NCBI GenBank assembly: GCA_029260155.1 | Contig: JAJDDU010000130.1 | Coordinates: forward strand, 1-10,798 | Reading direction: 5' to 3' | Length of the DNA: 10,798 nucleotides | DNA from: Phycisphaerae bacterium | GTDB lineage: Bacteria > Planctomycetota > Phycisphaerae > UBA1845 | Made by a program: the position numbers and the translations under genes | Notes under the pieces: generated by a model | Seen by the model: the letters and a program-made list of their open reading frames with translations, nothing else | The model's database searches: none | What the model was told of the DNA's origin: nothing | Shown here: piece by piece, positions 1 to 6,665 of the stretch | Layout of the letters: each line of letters starts with the position of its first letter | Numbering within the stretch: the stretch's first letter is position 1

Positions 1-1
1 C

Positions 2-907
2 ACGCTGTTCGGCCGCATCGCTCACGTGGATGATGGCCAGCGTGTGTGGCCTTGCACGATCCGTGGCGTACTGCGGACACGCCGAATCGACGGACGCAGC
101 TCCCTCACAGTGGGAGATAGGGTCGGTTTTGTCGTGCCCGCGGAGCGCGAGGGCGTTGAAGTGGAAGGTGTGATCGAATCGGTCGAACCCCGCCATGGCG
201 AGTTGAAACGTGTTAGCGGCAGACGAGAACACGTCGTGGTCGCCAACGTGGACCAGGTCATCATTGTCACCTCAGCGGGCGAGCCCAAACCCAAGCCGCA
301 TCTGGTCGACCGCTACATCGTGTCATCGCTTCATGGGAAAATGCAGCCCGTTGTATGTATCAACAAGGTTGATCTCGCCCCAGCGGATGAAACCGACTGT
401 TTTCTGTCCGTATACGAGCGGTTGGGCTACCCGACGCTACGAACCAGCGCGGTCACCGGCATGGGCATTGACGCTCTTCGCGCGTTGCTGATGGGCAAGG
501 AGTCGGTGATCGCCGGTCAGAGCGGTGTGGGCAAGAGTTCGCTGCTCAACGCGGTTCAGCCGGGGCTCGCGCTGAGAACCGGAACGGTCATCGATGAGAA
601 TTCCAAGGGACGACACACCACCACCCGGGCCACGTTGCTCCAGCTCGACGGCGGTGGATACGTCGTGGATACGCCGGGCGTGCGGTCGTTCGATCTAGGC
701 TGCGTGCCGCCCGAGCGACTGGAAGAGTACTTTGTGGAGTTCGTGGAGAGGATCCCGCACTGCAAGTTTCCCGATTGCGCCCATCTACAAGAGACCGGTT
801 GCGCCATCAAAGCCGCGCTGGACGAAAACAAAATCGACCCGCAGCGATACGAAAGTTATGTTCGGTTATTCACGGAACCGGAGTTTCGGAAGAACGCAAC
901 CAAGTAG
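2..907 (+). CDS. rsgA: Ribosome small-subunit-dependent GTPase RsgA (5' partial)
   Basis: RsgA is a circularly permuted GTPase that binds the 30S subunit late in assembly and checks its decoding site. The reading frame is open to the window edge, and the first visible residues (TLFGRIAHVDDGQRVWPC) already look like the N-terminal OB fold, so the true start lies upstream; the GTG at 26 is probably internal. Counting from that codon, the OB-fold segment runs to about residue 60. The G motifs appear in the permuted order typical of the family: G4 NKVD at 113-116, the P-loop GQSGVGKSS at 164-172, and G3 DTPG at 215-218. The C-terminal zinc knuckle follows with Cys246, Cys251, His253 and Cys259, then the usual RYESYVRL ending. 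Nothing looks broken. CdsA starts 35 bases downstream, behind its own strong ribosome binding site. Confidence 0.95.
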   Translation, partial: TLFGRIAHVDDGQRVWPCTIRGVLRTRRIDGRSSLTVGDRVGFVVPAEREGVEVEGVIESVEPRHGELKRVSGRREHVVVANVDQVIIVTSAGEPKPKPHLVDRYIVSSLHGKMQPVVCINKVDLAPADETDCFLSVYERLGYPTLRTSAVTGMGIDALRALLMGKESVIAGQSGVGKSSLLNAVQPGLALRTGTVIDENSKGRHTTTRATLLQLDGGGYVVDTPGVRSFDLGCVPPERLEEYFVEFVERIPHCKFPDCAHLQETGCAIKAALDENKIDPQRYESYVRLFTEPEFRKNATK

Positions 908-926
908 GGTTTCCATTCGTCGTCCC

Positions 927-934
927 AGGGAGGT
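927..934 (+). promoter_or_regulatory. Strong Shine-Dalgarno deciding the TTG start of cdsA
   Basis: AGGGAGGT lies 8 bases before TTG at 943. It is the clearest Shine-Dalgarno sequence in the window, and it supports the TTG as start although it is a rare initiation codon. Confidence 0.8.
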
Positions 935-942
935 AGTTTCAC

Positions 943-1932
943 TTGATCAACCGCCTCGTTTACGGCTCGATCGCCGTCCTCGCGCTGCTCACCGCCGTTG
1001 CGTCCGATGCTGCGCTGGCCAGTCGGTCCGAGGGAAGCCACATGCTGTCCTCGTTGATTCGCGCCGGAAGCGTCATCCCCATCGTGTTTACGTTGGTCGT
1101 GATTGTATGCGCAGGGGAAATCTTACGCCTGCTCCGGCTGCTCGGTCACCGTCCTGCGGTGGCCTGGTCCGTTCTCGTGTGCGCGATGCTCATGCTCTCA
1201 CCGTGGCTGTGTGCGGGTGGCGTGCTCGGCGACAGCCCAGTCGACGTGGAAGGCCTGCACTGGCAGATCGTCTGGGTGACCCTAGGATTCATCGGGGCGG
1301 CCGTGATTCACCTCCGGCGCGGAGTGAGTTCGACCGCCCTTGGCGATCTCGGGGCGACAACTGTTACGATCATGTACGCGGGCGTCCTTCCGTCGTTTGC
1401 CATCCAGATGCGTTCCGACGCCAACTACGGCCACGCAGCCGTCGGTGCGTGGACGCTCCTCATTGTGCTGGCGGTTGTGTTTGCATCGGATATCGGTGCA
1501 CTCTACGTCGGGAGAGCCCTAGGCCGTCGTCGGCTGGCCCCATCCATCAGCCCCGGAAAGTCCGTCGCAGGGTTTTTCGGCGGTATCGGCGCTAGCGTGG
1601 TTGCCAGCGTCGGATTCTGCGCTCTGTCGCTGGTAACGATGCCCGAAGGCGACGGGGACACAACGTTGCAACGCCTCGGCATGCTCGCCCACGAGGCCGG
1701 TCTGGCGTTTGGGCGACTTGGATTCGCGCAGGCAGTCGTGTTCGGCATTGCTATGTCGGTATCGTCTCAAATCGGCGATTTGTTCGAGTCATTGCTCAAG
1801 AGAAGCGCGCAAGTCAAGGATTCATCGAACCTTGTGCCAGGGATGGGCGGCGTTCTGGATGTCATTGATGGTGTATTATTTGCAGTGCCAATTGCGTGGT
1901 TTCTGCTGACAAGATTGTGGCAAGTCGTGTAG
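943..1932 (+). CDS. cdsA: Phosphatidate cytidylyltransferase (CDP-diacylglycerol synthase)
   Basis: CdsA makes CDP-diacylglycerol from phosphatidic acid and CTP, the branch point for membrane phospholipids. The 329-residue protein is mostly hydrophobic with several TM segments (for example 6-23, 42-62, 72-95, 108-124, 168-190, 211-231 and 310-325). Family marks are SDIGALYVGR at 182-191, a GRRRLAPSISPGKS segment at 194-207, and the C-terminal signature at 277-309: IGDLFESLLKR, then VKD, then PGMGG, then LDVID. Compared with the textbook signature (PGHGG followed by DR-x-D), His is replaced by Met301 and Arg by Val307, while the Asp pair (306 and 309) is kept. Length fits the family. The start is TTG, chosen for the strong upstream ribosome binding site. 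The 3' end lies 74 bases before the chosen phoH start, and no promoter is obvious between them. Confidence 0.93.
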   Translation: MINRLVYGSIAVLALLTAVASDAALASRSEGSHMLSSLIRAGSVIPIVFTLVVIVCAGEILRLLRLLGHRPAVAWSVLVCAMLMLSPWLCAGGVLGDSPVDVEGLHWQIVWVTLGFIGAAVIHLRRGVSSTALGDLGATTVTIMYAGVLPSFAIQMRSDANYGHAAVGAWTLLIVLAVVFASDIGALYVGRALGRRRLAPSISPGKSVAGFFGGIGASVVASVGFCALSLVTMPEGDGDTTLQRLGMLAHEAGLAFGRLGFAQAVVFGIAMSVSSQIGDLFESLLKRSAQVKDSSNLVPGMGGVLDVIDGVLFAVPIAWFLLTRLWQVV

Positions 1933-2006
1933 AATACGGGCGTCGGCCTGAGGTGTCATGCGGTGCCGGGAGGGGATACGGGTCCAAGGGAGCCGTTGGT
2001 AGACCA

Positions 2007-2951
2007 TTGGAATTGAGCATTGCCATTGAGGATACGTCGAAGCGTGCTGCACTCTTCGGTGCGACCGATGTGAACTTGCGGTTGATCCGGACGGCGTTTG
2101 AAGTGCATATCGCCGCACGGGACGGGTGCATCCATTTGACGGGCTCACCCGCTGCCGTGCGTAAGGCTTCCGGAGTGTTCGAGGAGTTACAACGGACGCT
2201 GCGCGACAGCCCGGCTCTGGCTGACGGCGAAGTGGAAGCAGCCATCGCGCGGTCCGCAGAATCAGAACGTATGGATCGCGGGGAGTCCATCGACGTCTTC
2301 GGGAACCACGCTCCCATCAGGCCGAAAACATCGACGCAAGGGGAGTACGTCCGCGCAGTTCTTGAGAATGACGCGACGTTTTGCCTGGGACCCGCCGGGT
2401 CGGGCAAGACGTATCTCGCGGTCGCGGTGGCCCTGATGCTGTTGAAGCGCAAGAAGATCGAACGCATCGTTCTCGCCCGTCCAGCGGTCGAGGCCGGTGA
2501 AAAACTCGGGTATCTGCCGGGCGATTTGCAGGCGAAAGTCAATCCGTTTCTCAGGCCGTTGTTCGACGCGCTCAATGACATGATGGGCTTCGACCAGATA
2601 AAGCGCTTCATGGAGAACGACATAATCGAGGTGATTCCCCTCGCATTCATGCGTGGCCGGACGCTGAACAAGGCCGTGATCATTCTTGACGAAGCGCAAA
2701 ACACCACTATTTCGCAAATGCTGATGGTGCTTACGCGGATGGGCATGGGCAGCAAGATGATCGTCACTGCGGATCAGAGTCAAACGGACCTACCCCCAGG
2801 CCAGCCGAGTGGCGTGCTCGACGCCGTTGGTCGCCTCGGGGCTGTGAAAGGCGTCGCAGTGGTACGCCTGGAAAAAACGGATATCGTGAGGCATCCGCTG
2901 GTTCAGCGCATTGTTGAAGCGTATGGTCGAGATGAGCGAACCGGCCGATAA
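2007..2951 (+). CDS. phoH: PhoH family P-loop ATPase (YbeZ-like)
   Basis: This is a PhoH/YbeZ-type ATPase, a family linked to YbeY and RNA metabolism. Residues 1 to about 75 form the small N-terminal domain, with the typical LFGATDVNLRLI stretch. The ATPase core follows: Walker A GPAGSGKT at 128-135, the ARPAVEAGEKLGYLPGD segment, Walker B VIILDEAQ at 224-231, and GMGSKMIVTADQSQTDLP ending near 263. The last motif usually reads TGD-x-TQ-x-DLP, so Gly is Ala and Thr is Ser here. The start is uncertain. The frame is open back to GTG 1896, inside cdsA. I chose TTG 2007 because family similarity begins there and AAGGGAG lies at 1986-1992, although its 14-base spacing is long. GTG 1953 and TTG 2013 are alternatives. 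From 2007 the product is 314 residues, normal for the family. Placement ahead of pgpH and ybeY is the common cluster. Confidence 0.93.
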   Translation: MELSIAIEDTSKRAALFGATDVNLRLIRTAFEVHIAARDGCIHLTGSPAAVRKASGVFEELQRTLRDSPALADGEVEAAIARSAESERMDRGESIDVFGNHAPIRPKTSTQGEYVRAVLENDATFCLGPAGSGKTYLAVAVALMLLKRKKIERIVLARPAVEAGEKLGYLPGDLQAKVNPFLRPLFDALNDMMGFDQIKRFMENDIIEVIPLAFMRGRTLNKAVIILDEAQNTTISQMLMVLTRMGMGSKMIVTADQSQTDLPPGQPSGVLDAVGRLGAVKGVAVVRLEKTDIVRHPLVQRIVEAYGRDERTGR

Positions 2952-3074
2952 AACTACTGCTGCCGTGTTCTCGAGGGAGTTGCGTCGGATTCGGACTTGA
3001 GCGTGGGGTTTGCCCGGTCGATGCTATTGCGTTCGCCGGGGCGCGAACAGGCGTCCGCGTAGCGGGCATTGGTC
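2952..3074 (+). other. Intergenic gap phoH-pgpH with a small hairpin
   Basis: This gap of about 120 bases holds no credible gene. It contains an inverted repeat, GTTCGC at 3031-3036 and GCGAAC at 3043-3048, with a 6-base loop. No T-run follows, so it is not a classical intrinsic terminator. A possible but poor promoter pair is TTGAGC at 2997 and TGCTAT at 3022, with 19-base spacing. No strong ribosome binding site precedes the next gene. Confidence 0.35.
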
Positions 3075-5411
3075 ATGGCTGTTAAGAAAACAGATCGACG
3101 ACAGCAGGTTCGCCGTCAGCGGAACGAGCGATCGGTGTCTATCTGGCGCCGGGCGATTGACTCGATCGGGTTGATTCCGTTGCTGGCCGGACTGGTATTC
3201 GCCGCCGTGGCGACGGCGGTTGCGTTGCAGGGATCACACACCCGACACGGAAATCTAGGACAGAAACTTTATCAACCGATCTACGCAGAAGTGACCTTCG
3301 AGGTTGAAGACGACGCCGGAACGCTTCGGCGACAGCAGGCTTCGCGCGCCGCGACGCCGAGCCACTATCGGCTGAATCACCAGTTGATTGCGAAGGTCGG
3401 CACAGAGTTGCAGGAACTCTATCAGGCTGCGCAGGCGTCGGAGACGTTGGATGCCTTTATCGCGGCCGCAGAGACCCGGGTGTGGACGGTCGACGAAGAC
3501 GCGTATCTTCAGTTGCGTTCCTACGCCGCCGACCAGACTCAAGTCCGGTTCGAGAGCGGCATTGCGCGGCTTCGGACCGCACTCAAATCAGAGCGTACCT
3601 TCGAGGCAAACTCAGCCGCGGAGCGAACGCCGCGATCCACGGTGGACGTTATTCTGGTTCATGATGACGACGGTACGATAGAGCACGGGCGTGCGGCCAA
3701 GGAGGTGCGCAGCCTTGATCTCGTGCCGATTTCAAACGTCACCAGTTTGCGCCGGGCTGCGGACTATCTCGCTTCATTTGGTGGATTCGCGATCGCGCTG
3801 CGTGCGACGGTATCGCAGATCCTCGTTGACAGAATGAGCGACGCACCACTGCTCGTGTTCGATTTGGCCGCGACGAACGAGGAGATGTTGCGGGCGGAAC
3901 AATCGGTCAGACCCGCAACGGTTGTCTACGAACGGGGTCGGCCTCTCATCGGACGCAACACAGAGACGGGTCTGTCCGCTGCGGATCTGCAGCTCTTGGC
4001 CAGGCACGACGCGGCGTACGTTGAATACGTTAAAAGCAATGCAGAAGGCGCCCAAGCGCTGCGTGATCGGGAACTGCTACGGAGCAGTGGAATCGGCGCG
4101 ATCATTCTGCTGGCGACCGGCGGCCTGTTCATATACACCGGAATGTACCAGCGCCGAGTTTTCGAGGTGAATACGCGTGTCGTGGCGATTGTGCTGCTAC
4201 TTTTGGGCACGCTGATCGTGACTAAGTTGATTGACGCGCGCATTTTACACAGAGAGTTGATCCACATTCCGGCCGTGTTTGCCGCGTCGGTGCTGGCGAT
4301 CACCTATACGCGTCGCTTTGCGGTGGGGGCGATGGCGTTCGTGGGCGTGATGATCGTGCTAAGTGTGCGGGGTGACGCAGCCATGCTGATCACGATGATG
4401 ATCGGCGTCGCATCTGTGGTGCACTTGCTGAATGAAATTCGCACGCGAACGCGGCTGCTTCTGGTAAGCGCGATGTGTTCGGCGGCGATGTTTGTCGCCG
4501 CGACCGGTTTTGAACTCGTCGACGGGCAGGCGCTGAAGTTCGCGGCAAGGAGTGGCGGCTGGGCGGCGGCCGGCGGCTTCTTGGCGGTGATGCTGTTGCA
4601 GGCGACGCTGCCGCTGATCGAGCGCGTTTTCAGGATCGCCACGTCGCTCACGTTGTTGGAATGGCGTGATCCTACAAAGCCGCTGTTGCAAAGACTGGCG
4701 CGCGAGGCGCCGGGCACCTACACGCACAGCTTGGCGCTGAGTGAAATGGCGGCCGGCGCGTGTGAGGCCATCGGGGCGAACGGTCTGCTGACGCAAGTCG
4801 CCGCCCTCTATCACGATGTCGGAAAGCTGCACAAGCCCGAGTATTTCGTGGAGAATCAGGAAGCTCAGATCAACCGCCACGACAAGCTTGAGCCGACGAT
4901 GAGCCTGCTGATCATTATCGGGCATGTGAAGGACGGGATGGAGATGGCTCGGGAATACAATTTGCCCCGTGTGCTGCACCCGTTCGTCGAGGAGCACCAC
5001 GGTACGACGGTCGTGCGTTATTTTCACCACATCGCCAGTGAGAAGCAGCCGCAAATTGCTAGCGGAAAGCACGATCGCGAAGTTCCTGACGTGCGATTTC
5101 GTTATCCGGGCCCGAAGCCCAAATCGAGGGAGTCAGCAGTTCTGATGATCTGCGACGGCTCGGAGGGGGCGGTTCGGGCACTGTCAGAACCGACGCCGGG
5201 CCGCATCGAGCAGGTCGTCCACCAGATCGTCACACACCGGCTGAATGATGGGCAGTTCGACGACTGTGACATCACGCTACGCGAGTTGCACCGCGTGGAA
5301 GATTCCCTGGTAAAGAGTCTCTCCAGCCACTACCATGGGCGGGTGGCCTATCCCAAACGCGAGAAGCAGGAAAACGGAGGGGAGGCAGAGGCCAAGTCGA
5401 TCGCGGGGTAA
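3075..5411 (+). CDS. pgpH: 7TM-HD domain cyclic-di-AMP phosphodiesterase, PgpH/YqfF type
   Basis: The family hydrolyses the second messenger cyclic di-AMP through a cytoplasmic HD domain (shown for Listeria PgpH). Numbering from ATG 3075 (778 residues): a basic N-terminus is followed by one TM segment at about 32-52, then an extracytoplasmic 7TMR-HDED region to about 335 containing RPATVVYERGRPLIG at 279-293. Seven TM segments span about 340-518. The HD domain occupies about 545-755. Its metal ligands are visible: His551 (TYTHSLA), His580-Asp581 (YHDVGK), His617 (GHVKDG), His641-His642 (EEHHGTT) and Asp694 (ICDGSEG). FRYPGPKPKSRESA is the family's characteristic late segment. The C-terminus is charged. 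TTG 3069 in the same frame is an alternative start. YbeY starts 23 bases downstream. All catalytic positions are intact, so the enzyme should be active; its substrate is inferred from family. Confidence 0.93.
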   Translation: MAVKKTDRRQQVRRQRNERSVSIWRRAIDSIGLIPLLAGLVFAAVATAVALQGSHTRHGNLGQKLYQPIYAEVTFEVEDDAGTLRRQQASRAATPSHYRLNHQLIAKVGTELQELYQAAQASETLDAFIAAAETRVWTVDEDAYLQLRSYAADQTQVRFESGIARLRTALKSERTFEANSAAERTPRSTVDVILVHDDDGTIEHGRAAKEVRSLDLVPISNVTSLRRAADYLASFGGFAIALRATVSQILVDRMSDAPLLVFDLAATNEEMLRAEQSVRPATVVYERGRPLIGRNTETGLSAADLQLLARHDAAYVEYVKSNAEGAQALRDRELLRSSGIGAIILLATGGLFIYTGMYQRRVFEVNTRVVAIVLLLLGTLIVTKLIDARILHRELIHIPAVFAASVLAITYTRRFAVGAMAFVGVMIVLSVRGDAAMLITMMIGVASVVHLLNEIRTRTRLLLVSAMCSAAMFVAATGFELVDGQALKFAARSGGWAAAGGFLAVMLLQATLPLIERVFRIATSLTLLEWRDPTKPLLQRLAREAPGTYTHSLALSEMAAGACEAIGANGLLTQVAALYHDVGKLHKPEYFVENQEAQINRHDKLEPTMSLLIIIGHVKDGMEMAREYNLPRVLHPFVEEHHGTTVVRYFHHIASEKQPQIASGKHDREVPDVRFRYPGPKPKSRESAVLMICDGSEGAVRALSEPTPGRIEQVVHQIVTHRLNDGQFDDCDITLRELHRVEDSLVKSLSSHYHGRVAYPKREKQENGGEAEAKSIAG

Positions 5412-5434
5412 AGGCAACAGGCCAATCTCAGGAC

Positions 5435-5905
5435 ATGGACGAAGAAGACTCGCCATTCAGTATCAATGTCGCCCAGGAATACGCCGACCTTGCGGTGGAC
5501 GAACTGGCCGTGCGGGATGCCGTCGTACGAACGCTTCGTCGGTTCGATCGTCCGGAAGCCTGTATCAGCGTGGCCATCGTCGATGACGCGCGCATTGCCC
5601 AATTGAACGAGCAGTTTCTGGAACACACCGGTCCCACCGATTGCATCACGTTTGACCTTGCGGATTCCGGTGCCGCCGGCATCGAGGGCGAAATCGTCAT
5701 ATCGGGCGAGACAGCCGTGCGCGAGGCGACTCGTCGGAACCACGCGCCGCAGGCGGAAGCGTTGCTGTACATCATTCATGGCACACTGCACCTGCTCGGT
5801 TTGGACGATGCAACCGACCAGCAGTCCGAACGGATGCACGCCATAGAGAACTGTGTGCTCTCTGACATTGGAATCGGACCGCTGTACACGGTGGAACGGA
5901 CATGA
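5435..5905 (+). CDS. ybeY: Endoribonuclease YbeY, Asp-type metal site
   Basis: YbeY is a small metalloprotein acting in 16S rRNA maturation and ribosome quality control. The 156-residue product has the family layout: the AQLNEQFLEHTGPTDCITFD segment at about 55-74 (matching the LN-x-x-(Y/F)-x-x-x-x-x-PTDVLSF region), EGEIVIS at 84-90, and the metal motif HGTLHLLGLDD at 115-125. The canonical motif is HGxLHLxGxDH; here the third ligand position is Asp125 rather than His. From memory, Bacteroidetes-type YbeY proteins also carry Asp there, so this probably marks a lineage variant rather than an inactive enzyme. ATG 5435 was chosen because similarity begins just after it; the upstream ribosome binding site is poor, so coupling to pgpH is possible. 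The stop codon overlaps the next start (ATGA). Confidence 0.93.
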   Translation: MDEEDSPFSINVAQEYADLAVDELAVRDAVVRTLRRFDRPEACISVAIVDDARIAQLNEQFLEHTGPTDCITFDLADSGAAGIEGEIVISGETAVREATRRNHAPQAEALLYIIHGTLHLLGLDDATDQQSERMHAIENCVLSDIGIGPLYTVERT

Positions 5906-6588
5906 GAATCGCGCTTCTGACGATCGCGATGGACCCCACGAGCCGATCCACCAACATCGCGCGGGCGTTGAGCTTGACGGATGCTGCGGCCAGCAGACAG
6001 CCACCGCCGGGTTTGATTGTCGTTCCGGCGGGCTGTGATCGCGTTCAAAACGACCATCACATTTTCAGCCGGGCGATGTCGGAAATGTACTTGGCGTCGA
6101 TGTCAGCCAGGGCCCGCGAATGGGGCGTTCTCTTGGCGTTCGGACAGCGGCGACTGACCGGTGACACCCCGTCGGACGTCGCCGCGCTGCTCGACGCCGA
6201 TGGAGACGAGAGGCTCGTCATGAAGGCGGGCGAAACGCGGGAGGCTGCGGCAGAGACGGTCTTCGGATCGATGTCGATTTGCATGCGGTCTGCCGGCCTT
6301 TCGTCGGCGACCTCACTCGATTTTCACGTCGGCGCGCAACTGACAATCGTGCTCGCGGAACCCCTGAACGGCAACCGTGCCAATGCGATGGATAGGGAAT
6401 ATTGCGAGCAGGTAGCGGCGTTGACCGGATCCTGCGTTTGTCTTGCTCGGGCGGCGGTTGCATCGGGCGCGCTTGATGAGTGCGCATGTTGCTCCAACGA
6501 GACGCTGCTGGGTGCGCCCTTGAAACTGCGCGCCGGGCACGTCGTGCTGGCGGAGGTTCCCATGGCGGCGGATGCGAAAGCATCGTAG
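5902..6588 (+). CDS. Nitrilase-fold (carbon-nitrogen hydrolase-like) protein, probably non-catalytic
   Basis: The 228-residue protein has no signal peptide or TM segment, so it should be cytoplasmic. Its layout follows the nitrilase superfamily: an N-terminal beta strand MRIALLTIAM, strand LIVVPAGCD at 38-46, SARAREWGVLLAFGQRR at 68-84, ALLDADGDERLVMKAGE at 95-111, FGSMSICMRSAG at 121-132, LTIVLAEPLNGN at 147-158, and a terminal HVVLAEVPM strand. The family triad is Glu-Lys-Cys. Lys108 and Cys127 are plausible counterparts, but the Glu position appears as Ala43, and the Lys-Cys interval of 19 residues is unusually short. Catalysis is therefore doubtful. Cysteines cluster at 168, 178, 180, 194, 196 and 197, which could bind metal or simply be chance. 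It starts at the ATGA overlap with ybeY, indicating translational coupling. In enterobacteria the same neighbourhood encodes Lnt, whose nitrilase domain acylates lipoproteins, but this protein lacks Lnt's membrane part. No specific function is assigned. Confidence 0.6.
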   Translation: MRIALLTIAMDPTSRSTNIARALSLTDAAASRQPPPGLIVVPAGCDRVQNDHHIFSRAMSEMYLASMSARAREWGVLLAFGQRRLTGDTPSDVAALLDADGDERLVMKAGETREAAAETVFGSMSICMRSAGLSSATSLDFHVGAQLTIVLAEPLNGNRANAMDREYCEQVAALTGSCVCLARAAVASGALDECACCSNETLLGAPLKLRAGHVVLAEVPMAADAKAS

Positions 6589-6607
6589 TGCGTGAGATCT
6601 CGACTGG

Positions 6608-6653
6608 CGTTGCAGACGCGCCGGCGGATCTGACAAATAGACTGTCTGCAACG
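6608..6653. repeat. Perfect 10-bp inverted repeat ahead of the CorC-like gene
   Basis: CGTTGCAGAC at 6608-6617 is exactly complementary to GTCTGCAACG at 6644-6653, with a 26-base spacer. It fills most of the 77-base gap between the nitrilase-like gene and the CorC-like GTG at 6666. The 3' arm ends at the weak candidate ribosome binding site (ACGGG, 6651-6655), so a transcript hairpin could hide it. No T-run follows, which argues against an intrinsic terminator. A dimeric repressor operator is the other reading. Confidence 0.5.
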
Positions 6654-6665
6654 GGCTAACAATCG

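Noticed and set aside
732..1595. A 287-codon plus-strand frame overlapping rsgA and cdsA
   Set aside because: Its product is very Arg/Pro-rich and it runs out of frame through two well-supported genes.
1862..2767. A 301-codon open frame on the minus strand opposite phoH
   Set aside because: It is fully antisense to a clear PhoH ATPase, its product is Ser/Arg/Thr-rich without recognisable domains, and it fits the shadow of GC-rich codon use.
2997..3062. A 21-codon frame starting TTG in the phoH-pgpH gap
   Set aside because: It has no ribosome binding site at a sensible distance and no recognisable peptide. It is too short to support.
4359..5072. A 237-codon minus-strand frame opposite pgpH
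   Set aside because: It is antisense to the TM and HD domains of PgpH, with a His/Arg/Gln-rich composition and no motif.
6469..6494. Cys cluster in the nitrilase-like protein as an iron-sulfur or zinc site
   Set aside because: The spacing (C-x-C and C-x-CC) does not match a known motif, so it is noted in the gene entry but not called.
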